Source: Streptomyces sp. MBT53
GTDB lineage: Bacteria; Actinomycetota; Actinomycetes; Streptomycetales; Streptomycetaceae
Length of the DNA: 64,000 nt
NCBI RefSeq assembly: GCF_016654115.1
Contig: NZ_JAEQAZ010000049.1
Span: forward strand, 18,153 to 82,152
Direction: 5' to 3'
The position numbers and the translations under genes are program-made. Below are positions 17,124 through 25,205 of this stretch, piece by piece. The notes under the pieces were generated by a model. It made no database searches, was not told the DNA's origin, and saw nothing but the letters and a program-made list of their open reading frames with translations. Each line of letters begins with the position of its first letter. The first letter of the stretch is position 1.

Positions 17124-18404
17124 ATGGATCACGCGGACAAGGTCGATCAGGACGCACTACTGCGGGCGCGGACGATGTTGCTCGGATCGGGACGACTGAG
17201 CCTCGGCCAACAGGTCGAGGCGTACCGAGTGCTTTCGGTGGTCAGTCCCCTGACCTATCTGCCGAAGCTGGCACAGGCACTGCTCTCGTACGGATACGAG
17301 CCGGAGGTCCGGGACCTACCAGAGGTCCGGTTGGCTCGCCATGCCGAGGCGGCTGCCACGGCACGGCGCGTCGACGCCGACGACCCGAAGAGGACCGAAC
17401 TGCTGGTACGTGCCCTGTCCGCGTACCGGTACGAGCTGTACGCCGTCGGACGACGGGCAGAAGGCTTCGCTGTGTGCGAGGAGATGGCCGAGGCCGGGCG
17501 GTGGGGTTTCGCCCTTGGGCAGGTGAACAGTTCCGTGTACGGGCACGGGCCGCTGGCCGCCGTACTGGCCGAGGACGGGCGTCATCAGGAGGCCGCGGAG
17601 TTGGGCGGGAAGTTGGTCCGAGCCGCTCGCTCGGAGGGCCCGGCGAAGGTCTCTTTCTGGGTCGCGGTCGCATGGGCGGCCGAACTGGATGCCGTCGGAC
17701 GTCACGACGCGGCCCTGGAGGCGTTCGCGGAGATCGTTGACGCCGGCCGTACCGAAGCCGATGACGAGGGAAGCTCCCCGCTGGCCATTCCGGTATGGCA
17801 GTTGGTCCACCAGGCCGGGATGCTGGACGCCGCCGGGCGCCACGTCGAGGCCCGTGGGGCCCGACAGGACGCCCTGGCCTTCCTCTCCGAGCTGGACAGG
17901 ACCGGGGAACGCGGAAGCTGGGGCAACATCCTGTCGTGGTGGACCACTCTGTATGCCCTGTCGGGTCGGTCGGCGGAGCCCGTGGGCCGTCCGAGTGCCC
18001 CGGCGCCTCCGTTCGGCCGGCCGTTCCTCGACTGGTCACCCGACATCAAGCAGACGTACTTCGACGGCCTGCCCGTCCTCGAAGAACAGGTCGCCGATCT
18101 GAGAAAGGCGGCCAGGAGCGACCCCCGCGAACACCTTCCGGCACTGGTGGCCCAGCACCGAAGACTTGCCATCCGTTCGGCCCTGTACTGGAAGAAGCGC
18201 AGCGACCGCATCCTGAAGCCGCTCCGCCCGATCTTCAACGAAGGGGTGGCGCTCGCACGCCGGTTGGCCGACGTGGTGGGCGCGGATCAGAGCCGGGAGG
18301 CACTGGGACGGGCCCTGACCGACCGTTCCATGTTCCTTGTCGCCGCCAAACAGTACGGCGAGGCATACGACGACTACCTTGAGGTCCTCGACTTGCCGGG
18401 CTGA
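17124..18404 (+). CDS. Large helical-repeat (TPR-like) protein, function unknown
   Basis: 426 residues starting MDHADKVDQDALLRAR. It is built from repeated helical pairs with the pattern A-E-L-D-A-x-G-R-H-x-x-A-L (AAELDAVGRHDAALEAF, AGMLDAAGRHVEARGA, AAVLAEDGRHQEAAELG), typical of TPR-like arrays. Such Streptomyces proteins are common and uncharacterised. There is no transmembrane segment or signal peptide. The next gene downstream is a broken DUF4291 gene. Confidence 0.7.
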   Translation: MDHADKVDQDALLRARTMLLGSGRLSLGQQVEAYRVLSVVSPLTYLPKLAQALLSYGYEPEVRDLPEVRLARHAEAAATARRVDADDPKRTELLVRALSAYRYELYAVGRRAEGFAVCEEMAEAGRWGFALGQVNSSVYGHGPLAAVLAEDGRHQEAAELGGKLVRAARSEGPAKVSFWVAVAWAAELDAVGRHDAALEAFAEIVDAGRTEADDEGSSPLAIPVWQLVHQAGMLDAAGRHVEARGARQDALAFLSELDRTGERGSWGNILSWWTTLYALSGRSAEPVGRPSAPAPPFGRPFLDWSPDIKQTYFDGLPVLEEQVADLRKAARSDPREHLPALVAQHRRLAIRSALYWKKRSDRILKPLRPIFNEGVALARRLADVVGADQSREALGRALTDRSMFLVAAKQYGEAYDDYLEVLDLPG

Positions 18405-18428
18405 CGAGTCAGGTGACCAGAGGTCTGT

Positions 18429-18790
18429 GAACGCGACTTGGCATGGATCAAGCCGTCGTTCCTCTGGATGATGTACCGCTGCGGCTGGGGTGCGAAGGAA
18501 GGGCAGGAGACCGTCCTGGCCGTCGAGATCGGCCGGGACGGCTTCGAGTGGGCGCCGCGTAACGCGTGTCTGTCGAGTTACGTCCGCGGGGTGCACCCCG
18601 ACCGAGCCGCCTGACAACGGCAGTTGAAGCGTGCGCCCACCCGCGTTCAGTGGGACCCGAGCATTACGCGGACGAGTGGACGGTCGCCAGCCGTGACGTG
18701 ACCCCGCTCGTCCACGAGGTCCACGCGCTCGTCAGCCGTGGGGAGTTGGACTCCGCCGCGCGGCTGTTGCCCCAGGAACTCCCCTATCCG
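18429..18790 (+). pseudogene. DUF4291 gene remnant: nonsense codon, internal deletion, no N-terminus
   Basis: The frame beginning at 18429 reads DLAWIKPSFLWMMYRCGWG and AKEGQETVLAVEIGRDGFEW, the core of DUF4291 proteins. The frame is preceded by a stop (18414) where about 45 N-terminal residues should be. A TGA at 18612 stands where family members usually have Trp, after which QRQLKRAPTRVQWDP continues in frame. The end of the family (DEWTVASRDVTPLVHEVHAL, then ARLLPQELPYP) is in another frame from about 18665, with a piece lost between. It is a decayed gene; the function of the family is unknown. Confidence 0.8.
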
Positions 18791-18802
18791 GCAGTCGGCG
18801 TC

Positions 18803-21265
18803 TCACAGGCTGACGCCGTAGGCCCCAGCGGCGTAGGTCACCGCGGCGGCGGTGCCGTCGGCGAGGACTCCGGTGATCCGGAAGTACGTCGTGTCGCCGC
18901 GGACCAACGGCACGTAGGCCTTGTAAAGGGGGCCTGCGGAGCTCGCGACCGTCTTGACTCGTTCGTAGGTGTGGGTGGACGGGTTCCACTTGTCCAGGTG
19001 GTATTCGGTGATGCCGCCGCAGAGGGTCTCGTCGTCGCAGGTCCACTGGACGTATCCGAGGTCGCCCACCTTGGCGGGGTTGACGACGGTCAGCGGGCCG
19101 GTGTTCGCGCCGCGGGCGTCGTCGGGCCTGTTGTCGGGTTCGGTGACGGTGACCGTCGGGGCGTCGGCCCAGGCGATGTGGTTGTCCCATCGGTCGAGCG
19201 CCGCGACGAAGTAGGTCACCGTTTCGCCGTCCGGGGGACCTTCGCACAGCAGCGCGTTCGGTACGTCCCGGTCCGGAAACGTCGTTCCGGCGTCGACGCA
19301 CCCGGTGGAGTCGTAGTGGATGGTGCCGTCGGACCGCCGGACGACGCGGGCGGCGACGTAGCGCAGGCCGCTCTCGGCGGGGGCGTCCCAGCTCAGCACG
19401 GTGCCGTCCGCGCGTGGAGTCGCGGTGAGGCCGGTGAGCGCGGGCGGGGGAACGCTGTCGGGGCTCACCGTGACCGGCTCCGACATCGGGGACACGTTGC
19501 CGGCGGCGTCGGTGACCACGGCGGCGTAGGTGTAGGTGGTGCCGTCGAACGCGGGCAGTGCGTCCGTGTAGCTGTCGAGCGACGGCGAGGCCGCCGTCAC
19601 CGTGGCGAGGAGTCCGGGGTCGTCGCCGAGGGTGTCGCCGGTGGAGCGGTAGAGCTTGAGGGTGCCGCCGGTGCGCAGTTCGTTCGGGGTGCGGTCGTTG
19701 GGCAGGTACCAGCTGATGTCGAGGGAGCTCGCCGTCCCCGTCTTGTGGGACACGACGAGGGCGGGTGCCGCCGGAATGACGGTGTCGGGCGGGGTGACCG
19801 TCAGGACGGGGGACCGCTCGGACACGTTGCCCAGACGGTCGGTGGCCTCGACGGCGTACTGACGGGGCCTGCCGTCGGTTGTCACGTCGGGGTCGGTCCA
19901 GGTGGTCCTGTCGGTCGGCCCCATGGAGATCCAGCCGCCGTCGGCGATCTGCCGGTAGACCCGGTAGGGATAGGCGGCGAGGTCCATCTCCTTGTTGGGC
20001 GCCCAGGTGACGGTGGCGGTTCCGGCGGCCTGGTCGTACGCCACCTTCGCCCCGGTCGGCGCGAGCGGGGCGACGTTGTCCGGGCCGGGTGCGCCGGGTG
20101 TGTAGGCGAACTTGACGGCGGCGGAGCCGGTCCAGTTGACGTAGTCGACGCGGAGGGTGTGCGTGCCCTTGGGGACGGTCAGGGCGACCGTCTTGGAGAC
20201 GGTGGCGGTGCCGTTCTTCCAGAGGTCGATCTTGCGGGTGCCGTCGAGATAGACGCGGATGCCGTCCTGGCCGGAGGCGGTGAACGTGAAGGGGCCGCCG
20301 GAGCCGAAGTCGCGGGTGATCTGCCAGCGGACGCCGAAGTTGTCCTTGGCGACGCCCGCGACCCCCGGCGAGTTCGTGCCCCAGTTCTCGCTGATCGCGG
20401 AGTCGGTGTCGGTGCGCTTGGGGGTGCCGGTGAAAGCGGTGCCGGCGAAGTACTGGCGCAGGAAGGTCGGGTTGCCGGTGACCGAGACGTCGGCCGTTCC
20501 CTCCGAGGTGTTGCCCGATGTGTCGATCGCGCGGACCTCGTAGAGGTCGGTGGTCGTGCCGGCGGTGGTGTCGGTGAAGGTCGTGCCGGTGACCGTGGCG
20601 ACAGGGCTGCCGAAGGTGGCCCGGTCGGGGGTTCGGCGGTAGACGCGGTAACCGGCCACGTCCATCTCCTTGTTCGCCGACCAGCGCAGGAAGTTCCGTC
20701 CGGTGCCGGCGTCGCGCGCGATCGACGGCCCGGTCGGCGCGAGAGGGGCGACACGGTCCACGCCGGCTCCGGTGCGCGGGGTGTAGCCGAACTTGACGGC
20801 GGCGGCACCGTTCCAGTTGACGTAGTCGACGCGGAGGGTGTGGGTGCCCTTGGGGACGGTCAGGTTGACGGTCTTGGAGACCGTGCCGGTGCCGTTCTTC
20901 CACAGGTCGATCTCGCGGGTGCCGTCGAGATAGACGCGGATGCCGTCCTGCCCGGACGCGGTGAACGCGAAAGGCCCGCCGGAACCGAAGTCCCGGGTCA
21001 CGGTCCAGCGAACGCCGAAGTTGTCCTTGGCGACGCCCGCGACCCCCGGCGAGTTCGCGCCCCAGTTCTCGCTCACCGCCGTGTCGCAGTCCGTGCGCTT
21101 CGGCGCACCCGAGAAACCGGTGTTCGCGAAGAACTGCCGGGTGTACGTGTTCGTCGTGCAGTCCGCCGCCGACGCCGGCGAGATGACCACCGCGGCAAGA
21201 CCGCCCGTCAGCACGGTCACCACCGCGGTCGCGGCGGCGAGACGGGATCTTCCGACACTGCTCAC
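18803..21265 (-). CDS. Secreted protein with two PA14 domains and fibronectin type III domains
   Basis: The GTG at 21265 is chosen because AAGGGGA lies 4 bases before it; this gives 820 residues. A Sec signal peptide ends near PASA. A PA14 domain (ENWGANSPGVAGV, ASGQDGIRVYLDG, GTHTLRVDYVNW) is followed by an Fn3 domain, then a second nearly identical PA14-Fn3 pair, then more Fn3-like repeats. PA14 usually binds carbohydrate and Fn3 acts as spacer in extracellular enzymes. No catalytic domain is visible, so this is probably a carbohydrate-binding surface or secreted protein. The two PA14 copies are also very alike at DNA level (about 20.1-20.45 kb and 20.78-21.14 kb). Confidence 0.85.
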   Translation of the reverse strand: MSSVGRSRLAAATAVVTVLTGGLAAVVISPASAADCTTNTYTRQFFANTGFSGAPKRTDCDTAVSENWGANSPGVAGVAKDNFGVRWTVTRDFGSGGPFAFTASGQDGIRVYLDGTREIDLWKNGTGTVSKTVNLTVPKGTHTLRVDYVNWNGAAAVKFGYTPRTGAGVDRVAPLAPTGPSIARDAGTGRNFLRWSANKEMDVAGYRVYRRTPDRATFGSPVATVTGTTFTDTTAGTTTDLYEVRAIDTSGNTSEGTADVSVTGNPTFLRQYFAGTAFTGTPKRTDTDSAISENWGTNSPGVAGVAKDNFGVRWQITRDFGSGGPFTFTASGQDGIRVYLDGTRKIDLWKNGTATVSKTVALTVPKGTHTLRVDYVNWTGSAAVKFAYTPGAPGPDNVAPLAPTGAKVAYDQAAGTATVTWAPNKEMDLAAYPYRVYRQIADGGWISMGPTDRTTWTDPDVTTDGRPRQYAVEATDRLGNVSERSPVLTVTPPDTVIPAAPALVVSHKTGTASSLDISWYLPNDRTPNELRTGGTLKLYRSTGDTLGDDPGLLATVTAASPSLDSYTDALPAFDGTTYTYAAVVTDAAGNVSPMSEPVTVSPDSVPPPALTGLTATPRADGTVLSWDAPAESGLRYVAARVVRRSDGTIHYDSTGCVDAGTTFPDRDVPNALLCEGPPDGETVTYFVAALDRWDNHIAWADAPTVTVTEPDNRPDDARGANTGPLTVVNPAKVGDLGYVQWTCDDETLCGGITEYHLDKWNPSTHTYERVKTVASSAGPLYKAYVPLVRGDTTYFRITGVLADGTAAAVTYAAGAYGVSL

Positions 21266-21492
21266 TGAGTCCCCTTTTGGACGCATGGCTGCCCCGAAGG
21301 CAGTCCTACCGGATAGGGGATTCATGAGAACGGCCAGTGGTTGTACGGCCGAACGGTTTCAACCGTCATTCAAGAGAACGTAATTTGACCGATTAGGATG
21401 AAAAGACGCCAAAGCCCACCACCGAGATGCCGATCACCTTACGGTCCCGATATCTCGGCATGTTTCTGCCGATAAACGACGGAGGAGGCACG

Positions 21493-22002
21493 GTGGCTCA
21501 CTCAGCGGTTCAAGTCCGGGTGAACGAGGGCGTTTTATGGGTGGCGGGTGAGGCCTACCCCTTGCGCAACATCTCCCACGTGGGACAACGCAAGCTGGCA
21601 GTCGACAAGAAGGCGGCCTGGAAGCAGTTCATCGTGCGGACGGTCATCTGCCTGTTCTTCGGCAGTTTCCTGGCGGCCGGCGCAGGAACCGTCGGTGTGC
21701 TGATCCTGTTCGCCGTGGAGGCCCTGCTGATCTGGCGGCTCGTCACCACACTCGGCAAACCGGACCTGTTCGGCCTGGTCCTCAACACCTCGGGCACCCA
21801 GCGCGACGCCGTGTGGTCCACGGACAGCGGCGAGATCCACTATCTCGTGGGCGAGATCACCAAGGCGATCGGCCACCCGGACATCGCCCAGGTGATCTAC
21901 AACGTGCAGCACGCCGTGCAGGGGGACCTCATCAACCAGTACGGGGCCGGGAGCATCGGCAAGGCCACCCACAGCGGCTCCGGCAACATCACGGCCTCAT
22001 GA
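21493..22002 (+). CDS. DUF6232-type membrane protein with C-terminal Gly-rich motif; contains a TTA codon
   Basis: The GTG at 21493 follows GGAGGAGG, giving 169 residues. The N-terminal part (VRVNEGVLWVAGEAYPLRNI) fits DUF6232. Two adjoining transmembrane helices (FIVRTVICLFFGSFLAAGAG; VGVLILFAVEALLIWRLV) are followed by a cytoplasmic domain (LVGEITKAIGHPDIAQVI). The last ~22 residues are INQYGAGSIGKATHSGSG plus NITAS, almost the same as the start of the next protein. Codon 15 is TTA (21535-21537), rare in Streptomyces and read by the bldA tRNA, so translation probably depends on developmental stage. The stop overlaps the next start (ATGA). Function unknown. Confidence 0.8.
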   Translation: MAHSAVQVRVNEGVLWVAGEAYPLRNISHVGQRKLAVDKKAAWKQFIVRTVICLFFGSFLAAGAGTVGVLILFAVEALLIWRLVTTLGKPDLFGLVLNTSGTQRDAVWSTDSGEIHYLVGEITKAIGHPDIAQVIYNVQHAVQGDLINQYGAGSIGKATHSGSGNITAS

Positions 22003-22337
22003 GCGGCGACAGCTTCCACCAGTACGGAGCCGGGAGCATCGGCAAAGCCACCCACAGCGGCTCCGGTGACATCGTGACCGGCGGCAAGCACGGGCCGGGA
22101 CAGGAGGCGGACCCCTCGGCAATCTCCGGTCTGCTCAAGGAGATCGAGGAGTTGCGGCGGCACCTGGATGCGAGCGACCGGGCGGAGGTCGACGCGACGG
22201 TCGAGGAGATCCGTTCGAATCCTTCCGAGGAACGATTCGGCAGGCTGCTGCGCAGGATCGCCGGCATCGCCGCCGTCATCGGGGAGGCGGGGGTCCCGGT
22301 GATCGCCACCGTCAAGGCGCTGCTCGGCTCGTCGTAG
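21999..22337 (+). CDS. Small partner protein with N-terminal copy of the Gly-rich motif
   Basis: 112 residues from the ATG at 21999, which overlaps the previous stop by 4 bases. Residues 7-23 (HQYGAGSIGKATHSGSG) repeat the tail of the DUF6232 protein with only edge changes. A charged helical segment follows (ISGLLKEIEELRRHLDAS, then VDATVEEIRSNPSEERF), then a hydrophobic C-terminal helix (IAGIAAVIGEAGVPVIATV). The layout motif-helical domain-hydrophobic helix, next to a gene with the same motif at the opposite end, recalls bacterial amyloid-signalling pairs. That is inference; no experimental role is known to me. Confidence 0.75.
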   Translation: MSGDSFHQYGAGSIGKATHSGSGDIVTGGKHGPGQEADPSAISGLLKEIEELRRHLDASDRAEVDATVEEIRSNPSEERFGRLLRRIAGIAAVIGEAGVPVIATVKALLGSS

Positions 22338-22510
22338 CGCGAAGGGGCGGTCCCCCGGTGGGCGAGGAGGACGGCGGCCGTGGCACCGGCAACTCACGCG
22401 GTGCTACGGCCAGTTCGCCGCTACCGCCGGCCAGCCCGTGAAGCGGACGTCACACTCGGCACCGTCCCGGCCCTCTTGTCGGCAGAACCGACTTGAAGAG
22501 GGGAGACCCC

Positions 22511-23245
22511 GTGAACATCGTCATCTTCGGGGCGAACGGAACGACAGGGCGGCTGGCCGCCGAACAGGCCGGAGCCGCAGGCCACACCGTCACCGCTGTC
22601 ACGCGCCGTCCCGAGGACTTTCCGGTACGCGGTCCACGACTGCGGGTGCTGAAGGCGGACGTGCTCGACCCCGCCGCGGTCGAACGCGCCGTGGCCGGGC
22701 AGGACGCCGTGATCTCGACGCTCGGCGTCCCCTACGGCCGAAGGCCGGTGACCGTGTATTCCGTCGGCATCCGTCACATCACGCGGGCCATGGCCGAGCA
22801 CGGCGTCCGACGCGTCGTCGGCGTGACCTCGACCGTGCTCTTCGGGACGGCGGCGCCCGGCGAGGGACTTCTGTTCCGCAAGGTGCTGGAGCCGTCCGTC
22901 GTACGTTTCATGGGGCGCACCGTGTACGACGACATGCGGCGCATGGAGGAGATCCTCCGCGAGACCGATCTCGACTGGACGGTCATCCGCCCCGGCGGCC
23001 TGTTCGACAACGACTCGGTGAGCGACTACCAGGTGGGCAGGGAGCGCCTGCCCGGCCGGTACACCGCGCGGGCCGACCTCGCGCACGAGTTGCTGCGGCA
23101 GGCCGTCGAGGACCGACATGCGCGCGACTTCATCGACGTACGGACCACGCAGAACACCCCGAGCTTCCTCGACCTCATCCGCAACGAGGCGTTCGGCGGC
23201 AAGGGCGGGCGGAGCGGGGACACCAAGGAGCGCGTCCATGGCTGA
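22511..23245 (+). CDS. NAD(P)-binding oxidoreductase of the NmrA/SDR-like group
   Basis: The GTG at 22511 follows GAGGGGAG, giving 244 residues. The N-terminal Rossmann motif is VIFGANGTTGRLAAEQ and the rest fits NAD(P)H-binding atypical SDR proteins (VTSTVLFG, DWTVIRPGGLFD). The YxxxK active site of classical SDRs is not evident. Members act as NAD(P)-dependent reductases, flavin reductases or redox sensors; the substrate is unknown. It overlaps the cupin gene by 8 bases, so both are translated together. Confidence 0.85.
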   Translation: MNIVIFGANGTTGRLAAEQAGAAGHTVTAVTRRPEDFPVRGPRLRVLKADVLDPAAVERAVAGQDAVISTLGVPYGRRPVTVYSVGIRHITRAMAEHGVRRVVGVTSTVLFGTAAPGEGLLFRKVLEPSVVRFMGRTVYDDMRRMEEILRETDLDWTVIRPGGLFDNDSVSDYQVGRERLPGRYTARADLAHELLRQAVEDRHARDFIDVRTTQNTPSFLDLIRNEAFGGKGGRSGDTKERVHG

Positions 23246-23870
23246 CGAACGGTTCGTCCTGCTGGCGCCGGGTGCCGCCCGGCCGGGTCGGATCCCGCTG
23301 CCGCCCGCGTTCCGCGTCAAGGCGACGACCGCGGACACCGATGGACGGTTCTCGCTGCTGGAGGTGGTCCTGGAAAGGGACATCCCGCGCCACACCCACC
23401 ACCGTGCGGACGAGGGCGTCTACGTCCTCGACGGGGTCCTGGAGATCGAGTTCGACGACGCGGTCCACCTGGCACCGAGGGGCTCGTTCGTGCTGCTCCC
23501 CCACGGCGTCCCGCACGCGCTCCGCCGCGCCTCCGACCCACCGCCGCGGGTCCTGCAGATCTCCGCACCCGGTGGCTGGGAGCTCTACCTGGAGGACCTG
23601 TTCGAGGCGGGGCCCACCGTGCTCACCGACGGGCGGCTGGATCCCGCGAAGATCAATCCGATCGCGGCGCCTTACGCCATCGTCTACGAGGAGACACCAC
23701 AGGACGAACAGACACCAGAGGACGAGCCAGCAGACACCACGGGTGACGCGAGCGCGGCCCGGCCGCGGAGCCTCGGCCGGTCGGCCTTGGCTCCCGCCGG
23801 GCCGGCTCGGGGTCAGCCCTCCGTGCGGGCCGGCAGGCGCCAGCCCGGGCGGGGGAAGTGGCAGGTGTAG
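23238..23870 (+). CDS. Cupin-domain protein
   Basis: 210 residues from ATG 23238, overlapping the previous gene. A single cupin fold covers residues 20-130: motif 1 is PRHTHHRADEGVYVLDG, with two His and Glu as likely metal ligands, and motif 2 is FVLLPHGVPHAL. It resembles quercetin-dioxygenase-like cupins. The tail after about residue 155 is low-complexity and runs 58 bases into the convergent msrA gene, so the real functional part is shorter. It probably acts with the adjoining NAD(P)-binding protein; the substrate is unknown. Confidence 0.8.
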   Translation: MADERFVLLAPGAARPGRIPLPPAFRVKATTADTDGRFSLLEVVLERDIPRHTHHRADEGVYVLDGVLEIEFDDAVHLAPRGSFVLLPHGVPHALRRASDPPPRVLQISAPGGWELYLEDLFEAGPTVLTDGRLDPAKINPIAAPYAIVYEETPQDEQTPEDEPADTTGDASAARPRSLGRSALAPAGPARGQPSVRAGRRQPGRGKWQV

Positions 23871-24325
23871 CCGTCCGGGTAACGCTGCAGGTAGTCCTGG
23901 TGCTCGGGCTCGGCCTCCCAGAAGGGGCCGACCGGCTCCACCTCGGTGACGACCTTGCCGGGCCACAGGCCGGAGGCGTCCACGTCCGCGATCGTGTCCT
24001 CGGCGATCCGCTTCTGCTCGTCGTCGACGTAGTAGATCGCCGAGCGGTAGCTGAGGCCGATGTCGTTGCCCTGGCGGTTCTTGGTGCTCGGGTCGTGGAT
24101 CTGGAAGAAGAACTCCAGAAGCGCGCGGTAGTCGGTCTTCTCGGGGTCGTAGAGGATCTCTAGGGCCTCCGCGTGCGTGCCGTGGTTGCGGTAGGTCGCG
24201 TTCTCCACGTCACCGCCGGTGTATCCGACGCGGGTCGCCGTCACGCCCGGGAGGCGGCGGACCAGCTCCTCCATACCCCAGAAACATCCGCCCGCCAGTA
24301 CGGCCCTCTGCGTCTGCGCAGCCAT
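23813..24325 (-). CDS. msrA: Peptide methionine sulfoxide reductase A (second copy)
   Basis: The ATG at 24325 follows GGAGGG, giving 170 residues. The catalytic Cys14 is in GGCFWG; YTGGDVENATYRNHGTHAE and GNDIGLSYRS are conserved substrate-binding parts. Unlike the copy at 14463 it lacks the GYCGLGG tail; one cysteine remains in GYTCHFPRPGW, suggesting a different recycling route. It probably repairs oxidised methionine alongside the first copy. It overlaps the cupin gene tail on the other strand. Confidence 0.95.
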   Translation of the reverse strand: MAAQTQRAVLAGGCFWGMEELVRRLPGVTATRVGYTGGDVENATYRNHGTHAEALEILYDPEKTDYRALLEFFFQIHDPSTKNRQGNDIGLSYRSAIYYVDDEQKRIAEDTIADVDASGLWPGKVVTEVEPVGPFWEAEPEHQDYLQRYPDGYTCHFPRPGWRLPARTEG

Positions 24326-24385
24326 CGCGATCCCTCCACTTTCTGTCGGCTCGGTCACCCACAGTCCACAACGTTCGGGGACGCC

Positions 24386-25171
24386 CTACGATTCCGTACC
24401 CGGCCGCAGGAAGTACCTCTCGATCTGCTCGGCGACCGAGAAGTCCTCCGCACAGTCCGGGCAGGTCGTGCGGCCGAAGAGGCGGGTCAGATGGTCGGCG
24501 GCCACGGGCTGGCCCGCGGCGACGGCCATGCCGTGGAGGCGGGACGCGAGCGGGGGCAGTTCGGCCGGTGCCACCGGAGCGACCCCGGTCAGGGTCGGGC
24601 CCCTGTGGTTGAGCCGAATGATCCGTCGCTGCGGGTCGCGACGGCGCGTGCCCGAAACGTCGCCGTGCACGTCGATCTCCAGGCTCTGCGAGCAGGACGG
24701 ACATTCCACGTCGTGAGAGGCGGGCAGCAGACGGTTGCTCCACGTCCGCTCCCCCTCGAAGGCGAGCAGGCACTCCAGTGGATAGAGGCAGGTGTGGTCG
24801 TCGGCCTCGAAGGCGTCGGCCGTCAAGCGGTGGAGGGTCGACGCGCGCAGCTCGTCCAACTGGGCGGCGTAGTGCGCCCGGACGTACCCCCGCTCGTGCA
24901 GTTGCTCCTCCTGGGCGACGATGGCGCCGGCCAGCGCGATCGCGTGCCGGTGACGGCCCGGCCTGCGCCCCGCGGCGATGTCCGTCAGAGCGGGCAGGGC
25001 GGCGAAGCTGGCCGGGTACACCGTGCCCTGGTGGTAGAGGCTGGACCACAGCTCCTCCCATGCCCAGTCGGCCGACTCCGGATCGCCCACCGACTCGAAG
25101 AACTCCGGAAGGTCGGCCGCGGAACCATAGGCGTGGGTCAGACGTGACCAGTCCATGTCCATGCGCGCCAT
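24386..25171 (-). CDS. Hypothetical protein with two CxxC pairs
   Basis: 261 residues, starting MARMDMDWSRLTHAYG, with further possible ATGs at 25162 and 25156. The N-terminal half is helical and rich in W/E (ADWAWEELWSSLYHQGT, SFAALPALTDIA), like HEAT-type repeats of Streptomyces hypothetical proteins. Two zinc-ribbon-like pairs, ECPSCSQ and TCPDCAE, are about 90 residues apart and could bind one zinc. I cannot name the family. An immunity-protein role has been suggested for lookalikes in polymorphic toxin loci, but no toxin gene is near. Confidence 0.7.
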   Translation of the reverse strand: MARMDMDWSRLTHAYGSAADLPEFFESVGDPESADWAWEELWSSLYHQGTVYPASFAALPALTDIAAGRRPGRHRHAIALAGAIVAQEEQLHERGYVRAHYAAQLDELRASTLHRLTADAFEADDHTCLYPLECLLAFEGERTWSNRLLPASHDVECPSCSQSLEIDVHGDVSGTRRRDPQRRIIRLNHRGPTLTGVAPVAPAELPPLASRLHGMAVAAGQPVAADHLTRLFGRTTCPDCAEDFSVAEQIERYFLRPGTES

Positions 25172-25205
25172 GATTCCAGCCGCGCCGGACCGGTCCGCCG
25201 CTACG

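Noticed and set aside
18566..21268. A 900-codon open frame on the plus strand
   Set aside because: It is antisense to the PA14/Fn3 gene, has low-complexity Gly/Val/Arg composition and no domain; it arises from GC-rich codon bias.
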